From positions 2,914,001 to 2,978,000 of the forward strand of contig OY755187.1 in NCBI GenBank assembly GCA_963576735.1: 64,000 bases of DNA, in the 5' to 3' direction. The DNA is from Bedellia somnulentella. Lineage: Eukaryota > Arthropoda > Insecta > Lepidoptera > Bedelliidae. Of the stretch, positions 32,204-43,914 are shown piece by piece. A program made the position numbers and the translations under genes. Numbering within the stretch: the stretch's first letter is position 1; every line of letters starts with the position of its first letter. The notes under the pieces are model-generated. The model worked only from the letters and a program-made list of their open reading frames with translations. It did not search any database and was not told the DNA's origin.

Positions 32204-33364
32204 TCGGAAAACATTTTTGTTTCTCGCCTCTCCCATGGCCGAAAATGAAAATATAAATTTTAAATGGGAGAGGCGGTACTCCCCGACAAAAGCACAGTCG
32301 GTCGGGGTCAGGGAGTCAGGTTCAAGAACCGACGGACGATCCGAGCCGTATCGAGCAGCACCGCTTTCTGCATTTGTGCTGGAACCGACACGCCACAGAA
32401 ATCCAACCGCCTCAAGTTGGTCGCGAGACTGGTTGGAATTAACCCGTTCGCGGACAAAACAATTGGGATTATTTCTGTCGAAGTCACACCCCACATGTCG
32501 GTGATCTCGTGAGCCAGATCGAGATATTTCCGACGCTTCTCGGTTTCGGCTTTTACGAGACCCTCGTCATGAGGGATAGTGACATCCACTAGAAACACCC
32601 TCGACTGCGACCGATCCCATACCACGATATCAGGCTTATTCGCTAGAATAGTCCTGTCCGTGATAACAGATCGGTCCCAATAGATTTTGGCACGGTCGTT
32701 TTCTAGGATTGGCTCCGGCAGATACTTGTAATACGGCAGCCTCTGTTGCAAGAGTCCGTATTTTAGAGCGAGCTCCTGATGCAGGATTTTGGCTGCTTGG
32801 TTGTGCCTGTGCAAGTACTCAGTGTTAGCAAGAGCCGAACAACCGGAAATAACATGCCTAAGTGACTCTCCGGGACGGCCACATGCTCGACAGATGTCTG
32901 TGGTACCGTCCTTTAGGATGTATTTCCGATAGTTCCGCGTCTTGATAACCTGGTCCTGTATTGCACAGACAAAACCTTCGGTTTCCCCAAAGAGGTCCCC
33001 GAAACGCAGCCAATGCAGGGAGGCTTTACGGTCCACGAAAGGTTCGTGAAGTACCTTGTAAAACCTCCCGTGCAGCTCCTTCTCTTTCCATACGGACTCC
33101 CGATCAGAGGTGCTAAGTACCTCCGGGTTTCGCCAATCCTGTGAGGCCAACGATAAGGGAGTCAGTCCTTTATCACTAGCGACCACCTCTCCCCGAATAT
33201 TATCATCCGTCATCGTCAAAAAATAGTTTCTGAGGTTGCATACCTCGCGGTTGTGCATGGTTTTGGCACTCAAGAGGCCTCGACCACCACACTTCCGCGG
33301 GATATACAATCTCATAACCGACGATCTCGGATGATGCACTCGATGAGAGGTCATCGTCGTCGTC
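32204..33364 (-). mobile_element. 5'-truncated LINE with restriction-like endonuclease, inside an ATT tract
   Basis: The 1.16-kb fragment lies between two ATT/TAA tracts (32181-32203 and 33365-33381). It contains the C-terminal part of a non-LTR retrotransposon protein and a 3' untranslated part with a strong hairpin (32225-32275). R4/Dong-type elements, which also carry this endonuclease type, are known to insert in TAA repeats, and the flanks here fit such a target choice. The reverse transcriptase core is missing. Confidence 0.8.
32225..32275. repeat. 12-bp perfect stem in LINE 3' UTR
   Basis: CGCCTCTCCCAT (32225-32236) and ATGGGAGAGGCG (32264-32275) are exact reverse complements around a 27-base A+T-rich loop. 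It lies between the stop codon (32308) and the ATT tail of the LINE, where the element's own reverse transcriptase would bind its RNA. Confidence 0.8.
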
Positions 33365-33366
33365 AT
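32308..33366 (-). pseudogene. LINE protein C-terminal part: zinc knuckle and restriction-like endonuclease
   Basis: An uninterrupted frame of 352 residues. In order: a post-RT thumb-like segment (RLYIPRKCGGRGL near residue 20), a zinc knuckle C159-x2-C162-x8-H171-x4-C176, and an endonuclease signature P245-D246-x14-D261 followed by K/E-rich helices (ETEKRRKY). This arrangement is characteristic of R2, R4/Dong and related non-LTR elements that use a restriction-like endonuclease to nick the target before reverse transcription. The protein ends VRRFLNLTP. The first methionines lie at the ATT junction and are not a real start. The copy lacks the reverse transcriptase, so it is inactive, yet the frame is free of stops and the insertion may be recent. 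Confidence 0.85.
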
Positions 33367-33381
33367 TATTATTATTATTAT
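33365..33381. repeat. (ATT)n microsatellite at LINE 5' junction
   Basis: Five and a half ATT units next to GTCGTCGTC. It matches the tract at 32181 and marks the point where the LINE fragment is cut off. Confidence 0.85.
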
Positions 33382-34003
33382 AACATACCCTTTTTATGTT
33401 TTAAATTGATAAAATACATCAAACTAAACATCTTTGCCTATGGAATGCTTACCTATAATATTGTAATTTCCAAAATAAATAATAATTAATTAAAAAGTGG
33501 CGCTGCCTAGATCAAACTGGGTAAGTATAGTGATATTCTTAGTCTACGCTGAAATACGACTTAATCTTTTACTTTTAAAATCAAATCTTAATACTGTCTT
33601 TGGGATTATAGTAATGAATGGTATAAATGAAATACGCTTGTTTTTTTTCGCATCTCATGCAATTTTCATGCAACAATACAAGTTCAATTAAAAAGTTCGG
33701 TACTTGAACACGACTCGTTCATTCCCACAGACTAACCGACCACCCAACAATGAGCTGGCAATTAATAAAATCGGTTTCAAAAAGAGGTGCGTTTAAGAAA
33801 AAAACAGTTACTACCGCGCTTCCCGCGTCAAGCGATTATTAACGATTATCCAAAACATTTGGGAGAGGTCACGTTTCATGCATTTCTTTTAATGTATTCC
33901 AAATCCGAAATATATTTCGTCTTTTTTCATCGTTTTGATTGATTTCACACGTTGACTTCGTTTTATCTTTGACAATTATTAAAGTATATACGTTTGTTCA
34001 TTA

Positions 34004-34380
34004 CAACCGTGATAGCCCAGTGGGTAGAACACTCGGTTATCGTGCAAACGACTAGTGTTCAAATCCTGGGTCGGGCCTACACCAATTTGTCTTTTCTAAA
34101 GACATACCTATGTATGTGTGGTTAATTTATCATGGTTGTTAACGGTGAGGGAAAACATCGTGAGGAAACCCACATGGCTGAGTTGTACTTAGTCATGTGA
34201 CAGTGTATTCGTACAAAACGGCGATAGGCCTGCCCCCTATCACGTGAGTACACTGTCCATGCAAAACGTGGGTACTCTGAACACCAGGTGACAAAGTCAC
34301 GTGATGTTCAGAAGTATTAGTACCTCTGCCAACCCCTTCGGGGATATTCGGCGTGAACGTTTATGTTTATGTTATGTTAT
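34004..34380 (+). mobile_element. SINE3, full-length tRNA-derived SINE with 12-bp TSD
   Basis: GTTTGTTCATTA is repeated perfectly at 33992-34003 and 34381-34392. The 377-bp element has an A box TAGCCCAGTGG (34013-34023) and a B box GTTCAAATC (34057-34065), so it can be transcribed by RNA polymerase III. The body includes GAGGAAACCCACATGGCTGAG and ends in a CCCC-TTC-GGGG stem-loop, GGCGTGAACGTTTATG and TTATG repeats. Truncated relatives lie at 14260, 38985, 58888 and 60780. Confidence 0.93.
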
Positions 34381-36609
34381 GTTTGTTCATTAGTAGTGCA
34401 CTAAAAGTTCAGGGTCTGATTTTATCACATAGTTTTATAAAAGGTCGTTAACTCGAAATATATCAAATTAGAACTACCTTATAGCAATTGCACTATACAT
34501 AACATGCTAACACATGGTTCTAATGCCATCATATAAGTAAGCGCGGTAAAATAGAAACTAACCGCGGTTATTTGTGGCAGAAGGAAAGCAAATTGGTCAA
34601 CAGAATAGAGAAATCTCCCGTTTATTTTATAAACTTGAGAAGTTTATTAAGTGAAATTTCATATATTTTTCACTTTGACAGTATTACAAATGATAACCAA
34701 TCAGTAAAAAGGTATCAGCATTTGAAAAAAAACTGTTCATAATAAAATCTTTAAAATATTGACAACACGGTAAAGGAATGAATAAAATCTAAATATCTTA
34801 GAAGGCTCATAAGCTATTAATACGGAGCTTTGTCACTGAGAGGCGTGAATGAACTTATAAAATCTTCTATCTCAGAGAATGACAATTGGTCTATAATTTG
34901 TTCTAAAATTTATGCGCGACTTATAAGCGACATAAAACAATAATTTGTCACAGCCCTGTCGATGCTTTACAACATCCGCTGTGGATATTCGGTTCTATTT
35001 TAAACTCTATTTCGTAGATTTTAAGGGTGTTGTTTTAGAGTGAGTGGTTAGATGACATTGTAAACATACTGCGAGAAAACTGTACTAACCACTACGTCAT
35101 TGTTACAATGTAAACTACTGAGGTGCTTCTTTGATCTCACCCAATGTGTGGTTTAGGGTTGCTACCAGAATTATTATAATAAAAGTCTTAATATAATATG
35201 GAAGTTTCCTTCAGAAATTGTTCTTTTAATGTGCCAATTTTATTATATTTAAATTCACTATAAATTTACATGAAAAAAACTTTTTCTTTTCTTTTTCACA
35301 AAAAAACTACTTATTAATTTTACTCACATAATTATGAGAAACCAGTTTTAATCATACTAATTTTCTACCACCAATATTTTTTTATTTTTTGTTCCTAGCA
35401 ACCCTATTGGTCACAGATTACACCGTATTCATAGTTTATACAAGCATCATTCTCGTATGAAGTCCCTGTTTGCGCCGCACCAGAGCACTCATTACAGATT
35501 ATTATTGGAATAATAAAGTTGTAGATATCCGCTGACTACTCTTTGATGGTTCATTCCAGAAACATCACATTTCTCCATTTTACTGACACATCGCTGTAGA
35601 ATGTAACCCTGAGGAAGATAAGTCTTCAAATAGACTTAGTCTGTTTTTTTTATTATTAACCTGTCATATGAATAAAACCGGTTTATATCCCAAAAAAATA
35701 GATGTTTCATGACAATAATTTAATGTAATTCTTAAAAGTATGCAATTTTTAATGAACTTCGAAGAGTAGCTTAAAATTAATGAATCTGAAGGTCTAGTTA
35801 CCCATACATGTGATTAAAAGTGTTGATAACTAAGTTGCTAGATAAGATAACAAAGTCCATAGAAAACATTTTATAAACACTTGTTTTTTCTTAATTACCT
35901 AGATTGTAAATATATCTATAGTTTTTCATAATCGTTGCAGTAAAAACCATAATTGCAATTTTTGATTCTCATATATTATCTTTTAAATGCCAAATTTTCT
36001 GCTGATTGCAACCTTGGCTTAATTACAAAAATAATAATACGAAAAGGATTATTATAAAAACACTAATTCACAACACATTTCAATGTTAAAAGTTTTAAAA
36101 TTGACAGAACAATTAATAGGTTATTAGCGAATTATCAAAAATACCTGAGGAATTTTTGTATTTGCTTATTGTGATTAAGCATTATGATATATGTATAGCA
36201 AATGATGTAATGTTTTTATTTTGGCGTATTAAATGTAAAATAAAACCGTCTGTAAACTTAGCTGTTGCTACATTATGTCTCAAAATACATCTACATCATT
36301 TTCTTACAGTCGTCTCTTTGTCGTGAACTAAGTTCTGACATTCCTATCATAGAAAAACCGTAATGATTATTCATCAATAGTGTGAACTCCTAGTTAGCTT
36401 ACAATGCATTTTTGTCTATGTTCCTTGATGCGATCTATAATGGTAATATTGGTAGATTTACAGAATTCAAATGCTTACTTCAAACAGTAATAATGAAGAC
36501 AAAGAAAACATGATTCAGTTATTTAGATTTCATGAAACAGTCAGCAGGTAATGACAAAAATTAAGATGAATTATTAGCGTCTTGAACTCAATGATTAATT
36601 CAAAAGAAC

Positions 36610-36802
36610 TTAATTAGAAATTCCTCAGCCACTTTTGAAAATGTGAGTGGGGAAAAGATGGTACAAATAAAGGTTTGTTGGTGATGGGCCTCCAACCGCA
36701 TCGCCCAAAAATCCCTTAAAAGCCCTAATACCGTTAGTCGCCTCTTACGTACACCCACCGGAGAAATGGGGTAGTGCTATTCTAAGCCGACAGTACACAG
36801 CA
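36610..36802 (-). mobile_element. SINE1 copy lacking its 3' end
   Basis: Starts inside the element at TTAATTAGAAATTCCTCAGC and ends CCGACAGTACACAGC. The stem-loop and TATG tail are missing, unlike normal 5' truncation, so a later deletion is likely. Confidence 0.8.
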
Positions 36803-36895
36803 ATATTCTTGTCAAAATACTGAAACTTATCACTGCTTGGTGGTTTGTGATTCATATGACGGATTGTTGCCAGATATATAAATAAGGAAATACTT

Positions 36896-37136
36896 ACATA
36901 CATACATACCTATACTCACGGCTATAAATCCCTAGAAGGGGTAGCCAGAGCCAACGAATCAGAAATTTCTCAGCCACTTTTGGAAGTTGCGTGGGGAAAA
37001 GATGGTAAAATAAAGGTTGTTGGTGATGGGTCTCCAACCGCATCGCCCAAAAAGTCCCAATACCGTTAGTCACCTCTTACGTACACCCACCGGAAGAAAA
37101 GGGGTAGTGCTATTCTAAGCCGACACTACACAGCAA
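36896..37136 (-). mobile_element. SINE1 copy, full length, with 9-bp TSD
   Basis: A second copy 93 bases after the previous one and in the same orientation, from a CATA tract to CGACACTACACAGC. GAAATACTT is repeated at 36887-36895 and 37140-37148. Confidence 0.87.
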
Positions 37137-37590
37137 GTAGAAATACTTGTATTCTTGTATATTGTATTTCCTTATTTATATATTTTTATACTACGTTAAT
37201 CTTCTGGTACTGCTTTCATCAACTGCTCTCAGTAAGATATTTTTCATGATTTTACTTAACCTTATCTATAACTTATTTTATGATATCCTGACGAGATAGG
37301 AATACCCTGATTTCTAACGCTCATAAAGTTGTTCTGAGATCATCTTCTTGCGAAACATCTCCATGCTTTTACAGACTTTCTCAGAATTGATGCTACAGTT
37401 CTATTTTTTAGTAAATCTATGGTGGTCCTATATTCATCACAGAAATAGACTGCTAAGTTATATTTTTATACTAAATCTCATTTCTACAGCCTAGAGCCAC
37501 TATTTTCACCTATGCTAAACCTTAAACTACAGATATAATCTAAATGTCAATAACTATATATTTAGAATCAACTTTTATTCACTTAAATGT

Positions 37591-37841
37591 ACATACAAAC
37601 ATGTACTTACGGCCATAAATCCCAAAAAGGGGTCAGTGCTTCAGAGCTGGAAACTCCTCAGCCACATTCGGAACTTGATAGGGGCCAAGATAGTAGAAAC
37701 AAAGTATTGTTTGTGATGGTTTTCCAAAAACATCGGCCAAAAACCACTTTAGAAAGCCCCATACCCTTAGTCGCCTCTTACGCCATCCGTGGGTAGAGAC
37801 ATTTTAAGACAGTGGTGACATCTTAAGCCGGCACTACACGG
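37591..37841 (-). mobile_element. SINE1 copy, subfamily B, with TSD
   Basis: From ACATACAAACATGTACTTACGG to AAGCCGGCACTACACGG. CACTTAAATGT and CACTTACATGT (one mismatch) flank it at 37580-37590 and 37842-37852. A partial internal duplication of the GACATTTTAAG/GACATCTTAAG segment is present. Confidence 0.85.
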
Positions 37842-38281
37842 CACTTACATGTCTATTGAACTAACAATTATTTATGTTAAAGTTTAATTTAAAATTGGTG
37901 ACAAATATACCATCAGTTCACTGCGATTCCTTTATTTTCCAATAATGAGCAGTACTGTGAATTGAAATTGAATCACCTAGCGTCGACGATAAATGAATGG
38001 CATATTAATTTGAACAATTCCTCGGGGAATATAATTAAGCTTTCAATATTCAAATAAGTTAATAGCTCGTGAAAGTGAATTTACAAATGTAGCTTTTTCG
38101 TATTTATCGTCAAAGGGTGGTTGAAGTATTAGTTATTTTAGGATATTGTCGTTTATTATTATCTATGATAAAATAATTATTCACTCACACTACTTTTATC
38201 AAGTTTAAGACTACTACTAAGCCAGCATCGTGGTTATGGTATATAATAAAGTAGGAAAATATATTTATAAATATATTTTAT

Positions 38282-38526
38282 GCTGTGTAGTGCCGGCTTA
38301 GAATGTCGCTACCCCTTTCTACCCACGGGTGCCGTAAGATGCGACTAAGGGTATTCGGGCTTTTTATTGGATTTTTGGGCGATGCGGTTGGAGACCCATC
38401 ACCAAAAACCTTTATTTTTACCATCTTTTCCCCACTCAACTTCCAAAAGTGGCTGAGGAATTTATAATTCCTTAGCTCTGGTTACCCCTTCTAGGGAAAT
38501 ATAGCCGTGAGTATATGTATGTATGA
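38282..38526 (+). mobile_element. SINE1 copy, full length, with 13-bp TSD
   Basis: AAATATATTTTAT is repeated at 38269-38281 and 38527-38539. The copy runs from GCTGTGTAGTGCCGGC to GTGAGTATATGTATGTATG. It mixes a B-form 5' half (CCCACGGGTG) with an A-form 3' half. Confidence 0.92.
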
Positions 38527-38984
38527 AAATATATTTTATTCAAAAATTAAACTTAAAATGTTTTTCATTGACTCAAAATAAATACACTGCATACGAATAT
38601 GCACAAAAGCGTCTTGTGCTTTCCAAATTAAAAAGGCAAACATTACGACAAAGTGCCTTAAATATTTTAATTGCTTGCGTTATAATTATTACGAAGGCTT
38701 TGTGCATACAGCCTCTAAGTGAGGGCCAGAAGTCATATGTATGCGTTCACCGTTAGAATTTAATAAGAGCTTTTTTGCATTTTTGACGCGTCTTACTTAA
38801 AAAGCTTTCCTTGAGTATGGAAATGAGTTTACAGGCGTCATTATAAATTCCTTTATCCACGTCTCTGCTTGTTTTTATGTTTGTAATCCTTCATTTTGTC
38901 ATCTTGGTAAAACTAGAAATTGCCGAATGAATTGTTATTTTAAAGCATTAATTAGCTTTATTTCTTCTTTCCTTCCTTTCTCAC

Positions 38985-39095
38985 GTCACAGGGGGCCATC
39001 GCGATTTTCGTAAGAATTCACTGCCACATGCCTTATTACAACTCAGCAAAGTAGTTTCCTCACGACATTTTCCGTCACCGTTAACAACTATGATA
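38985..39095 (-). mobile_element. SINE3 fragment, diverged
   Basis: CAACTCAGC, GTTTCCTCACGACATTTTCC and CACCGTTAACAACTATGAT match the central part of SINE3 in reverse. Both ends are lost. Confidence 0.6.
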
Positions 39096-42013
39096 TATGA
39101 TATCATATATAACATTATATAATTCTTAAAAACTACAAGTAATTTTAAATGGGAGCAATATTTTGGTTCCCATTTTTCACTACAGTCGTAATTAATTTGG
39201 TTTTAATCATTTTTTTTTCCTTTCAGGTACGTCACAAATTAATGTCTTTCGATGAAATCTTGGAGACCGTAAGTAACCTAAGTACAAAAATACTTAGTTA
39301 TTTTAATGATTACAATTTCCGACGAAGCCATGTCCATAATATAGTATTGTGATAATTAAACATTATTTTAATACCCAACTAAAGCTAGCTCGTTATCAAG
39401 ATGTATTTTTTAATGTCCACTCAGCCGCTTCACACAATTAAAACGGAAATTTCTTGGAAAAGACAAGATTTTAACACTTCTTTATTGTTGTCATTTAGTG
39501 GTTAATTGTTGTTTCAAAATAATTTAACGAATTTTTGGAAACTTGAGAGTAAATTACATAGAGAATAATAAGCTCAGATGGTGTAACATTAAAAACTCTA
39601 TGGTTTTAAGTAACTCAGTTTTAAGACTATAATCTAATGAAAGATTGAGTTAGGGTTTCCTAATAATAGATATCCATTTTTTTTATTCCAACACCATAAA
39701 GCAATTGTCACATACTAAATAATAAGTGGGCGCTAGAAGTTATTATTATAATTGTGGGAAATATCTTGACTTCTTAAAGTATCTTGTCAGTTTTGATTAT
39801 AGTAGGAAGTAAATTTTTACTAATAAATCAGAAAAAAGAAAAAAATTATAACTATTTCCTAACTTCCTAACCACCAAATATTTCAATAAAATCGCTACTA
39901 AAATGTCAATGCCTTACACGGAAGCTGATGTGACAACATTTTGAATTCCGAACTAAGTTGTTTTTATATATCGAACAAGTTTTTTTTTATTATATCCCCG
40001 CTGCGCCCAGTATCTTTATTGACATATGGCAATCCGAAATGCACCGAATGACAATCGTTTCCACATCATAAAATAAAGTCCCACGACTCTTGAACTATTT
40101 AAAATCCACTTGAACCTATTAGAGGGTTATTCGGATTTGACATTAATTTTTATGTTGTCTTGTCTGGCCGCTGTTGTATTGGTTAAGTGTTCTTTAATGT
40201 TGGCTGCACTTGTTCTCTCATTTACCCACATTGCATTTTCTCAACAGGATGCCATCATTAGAAAATTTCTGTGGTTTATGGTTTTGTGCGGAACTGTGGA
40301 ATATTTATTCTTTATTCTTTGCGAGGTACCTACAACTCTTGTGGGGTAGTAGGATTTTTAAGTGATTTTTATAAGTCCAATATGGATGAAATTGCAAAAA
40401 ACATTATTCAGTAAACATATTAGAATAACATTTTAATTAAAAGTCTGCAAACACAAAATTTCAAATACTTAGAGATCAATTGATCTACTAATTCCTATGT
40501 CAAGGTAATATTGTGTTAAAAAAACCTGAAACTAAAATAAAATATGGAAAATTGTCATCATTTCAATTATGTTCATTCAGCCACGTTTTATTTGGGTTTT
40601 CATACCCTGACAAAAAAAGTAATCATTATGTAAATCTTAATAACAACTGACGAAAACAATCGAATCTCAAATTTTAGAAATGCAGAAGGAAACATTCGGT
40701 CTTCTTAGTGTAAATAAATGAAAAACAAATAGTAATAATTACTAACCAACGATCAGATTTAAAGAATTTCGATTAAAACATAAAATTTCCGATCAATATA
40801 GCAATTAAGCAAAAATGGCGTCTAATTAATAAAGAGCTATCTCACGATATCTAGATTGCATTAACCTAAGAAATATTCAGTATTCTTCGCGATGATATTA
40901 AAATTATTTTATCCATCTATTGATCAAGAATTCCTCAGTTATTAATTGTAGGGGCACCCTGCTGGTAGCGTTTTGTGAACAGTGGCCATGAGACGCCATA
41001 AATAGTAGAAAAATCTACGTGATTGTAGATGATATTTATCACCGAGAACATTAAATGTTTTATGTTGAATAATTGAGAAATATTGACGCTACTTATTTAA
41101 AACAAGCTTATATTTTCTTAGATTCTAGCTTATGTGAGAGTTTGTGTTTTGTAGTTTTAGAGGTATGGCCTTAATTCTACTTCAGAAATTATTCAAAGCA
41201 AACCCAAATCAGATGTTTACAGTTCTGTTGAATACATGATTTTATTCATATTGTTACTGCTATAAATCCCGAAATGGGTAAAGAGTACGTGTAGTAAAAA
41301 ATCTGCAGTACCTTTATATTATGTCTCATGATACCAATAGACGAAGATAGTATTCTTATAGAATACATTCAATTTGATAAAACACAGGTTCTAAACATAT
41401 TAAAATTAAAACAGTCAAATATTATCGCATAGGTATTTGTTAAGTTAGAGAGTTTCGTTACTATAGTTTAGATGAGAAATCTAAAACTAGATACGTTAAA
41501 AATTCTGTTGTTAACATAATTCGATTAGGAATCGAAAGTTAGTTATTTATCGAAAACCAGTTTAGCGAATCGCAAATATTCGTGAAATTTCATTATTAAT
41601 TTTATTGAATCACATAAAATTACTAACTTCCAAATAGAAGCTGTGCCTTGCAAATAACATCGTGTTTTATTACTTAATTTGTACTAACAACGCCTCATAT
41701 AACTGGGCTTTTACGATGAAATATAATTGTCAGGTATAATATAATTTATAAATTATGTCTTATTTGCCATTGCGTCTTGGCAGGAAAAAATAATGAGACT
41801 CGAAAGATGGTTATAGTCTGATTTATTGTATAAAAGGTTACAGCTTATATATTAAGGTAAAACGTGCGTATCTATCATAAGTATAACTTATCTTATCTTC
41901 TAACACGTATTTATCTGTAATGAATGATACAGATAATATTTATACTAGATACAGCACGAAAGAATCGTCCTAAGATAAGGGTGGCAACATCTTATATATA
42001 ACAGTGAATTATT

Positions 42014-42160
42014 AGCTTAGAATAACACTAACTTACTCTCTTCTGCTTCCTCTTCTTCTTCACCAATCTTTTCCCCACTTAGCTTCCAGAAGTCAATTAG
42101 GGGTTTATGATTCCGAAGCTTAGGTAACCTTTTCTGGTATTTAATACTATAAGTATATAG
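42014..42160 (+). mobile_element. SINE1 remnant, heavily decayed
   Basis: CTTAGAATAACACTA, then a gap, then CCAATCTTTTCCCCAC and CTTCCAGAAGTC and a TATAAGTATATAG end follow the family order. Most of the core is gone. Confidence 0.5.
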
Positions 42161-43130
42161 AATATAATTGTGACTTTTTAAAAGACTTTTATTATAACGA
42201 TTTTGCTTATCTTGTACCCGAATAGTAAACACCAGAATGCAAACATTAAAATCAAATATTATTCAATAACGTAAATACAAACATCCTTAAAATTTAAAAG
42301 AAATAACTAAATCCTTTATTCGGTTATTTTTCATATGTATCGTTGAAAGCGTCAGCAAGTTTTATTTCTTTTTTTTTTGTATATTTAACTCATTGAAGTC
42401 ACCTATAAAACTAGACGGTACAGTATCTATTTTATTTCTTTAGTAATTGTCCTCCAAAAATCCGAGATTTGGATCGTGAAGTAAAATATCTAACATTCCT
42501 ATACTCACATACGATACCTCAAAGCCTCATTGATTATTATCAATTTAAATAATAGCGTCGGTGTCGAAAACAACCGAGTACAATCCGAAGATAAATAAAG
42601 ATTACTTTGCGCCGTACGACATAAAAGATTTCTAATTACCAATTTCTGGTTTTGCCCCATTTCTCACATTGTATGTAACTTGATTCCGAGAAATTATCAT
42701 CACTTTAATGTATCTTTCGAATGCGCGGCAGTTATTTTAAAGATAGGACATCTTACGGACGCCTAAAATAATAAGTATTATCTCTGTATCAAATGAATAC
42801 TACTCGAGATGTTCTTTAATTACTTTTTCTTTTTTAATTCTTTATTTGAATTGTCGTTTCATGTAGACATTGTTATGAGAACCATAGACAAGCAAATATT
42901 TACGTTTGCAAATCCTTTTTGTATTGTGAAAAGTACGGATGAAAGTATTGCGCCTACATGATAAATGATGCGCTGACAAACTCTTTTGTACTTAGATTGA
43001 AAGACCTTTTGTTTAAAGACGGAACAAAAACCGAGCGGTGTGTCCATATTTTTTTGTGTTTACCGGTTGTTATATTTAGCAAAGGATTGTTTTACATACA
43101 TTTTATTTGTATAATAAGGTACAGGTGGTA

Positions 43131-43640
43131 AATAAGGGCCACCATTATTTAAAATTAAATATCTTGAATAATTACAGGTATTGAATAAAATATTGTGTAG
43201 TAGACAAATGTAAACTTTATTAAATATCTAAAAACGTACAATTTTTTTAAATATTGTTTCATTACCACTTATAATTTTGTGTTTTTTTAAACCCTTGCTA
43301 CGGCCCTTATTAAACCATAGTGGTTTAATAAGAACCAGTTTCTAAATCAACTTTTATTAGCTCTATCTTCACAATAATTATATTGTATTATTCTCACTCA
43401 CTGAAATAATCATTTAGTAACCCTATATAACTTCAAATAATTTTTATTATAAAGAAAAACAGTCATGGACCTACATAAACTAAGGTAACTTATATTTGGG
43501 AATAATATTATTTTCTGTTGTATTATTCATAAAATCACTAAAACCTAAAATAAAGAATTCGTCTTAACACAATATAAATCTTTCAAAGAAAACAATAAAA
43601 ACGAGTCTTTTTTTACTCGAAAACATCCCTGGCCCTTATT
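43131..43640. repeat. Subterminal repeats of pogo element, left side
   Basis: AATAAGGGCC at 43131-43140, CGGCCCTTATTA at 43301-43312 and GGCCCTTATT at 43631-43640 are copies of one motif in both orientations. The middle one starts a perfect inverted repeat: CTTATTAAACCA (43306-43317), TAG, and TGGTTTAATAAG (43321-43332). Confidence 0.75.
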
Positions 43641-43914
43641 GGACATACACGTACGATTACTAGTCTCTGTTAGATACCAGTGAGATCAATTTGACAAAAA
43701 TGTTTCTACATTAGGTAACTATGTCATTATTCTAATTATTGTAAAGTACCTACAAAAGTATATAATATATAATAATGGCACATACATAGAAAAAGTGACA
43801 GGTACAAAACAGGAACAATCATTACAAATAAAAATTGAGATGAATTAGATATCAATTATACTCTTAGGAAATTATTTAGTTTCATGAGATCACAATCACT
43901 TTATATTTAGTCAT

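Noticed and set aside
39149..39352. ORF crossing a TTTCCTTTCAG acceptor-like site
   Set aside because: Short, hydrophobic, no family match, and it does not resemble SoxD.
40110..40349. Membrane-protein-like ORF with splice-like CTCAACAG and GAG/GTACCT borders
   Set aside because: No recognisable family, low-complexity hydrophobic content from T-rich DNA, and no matching neighbouring exon.
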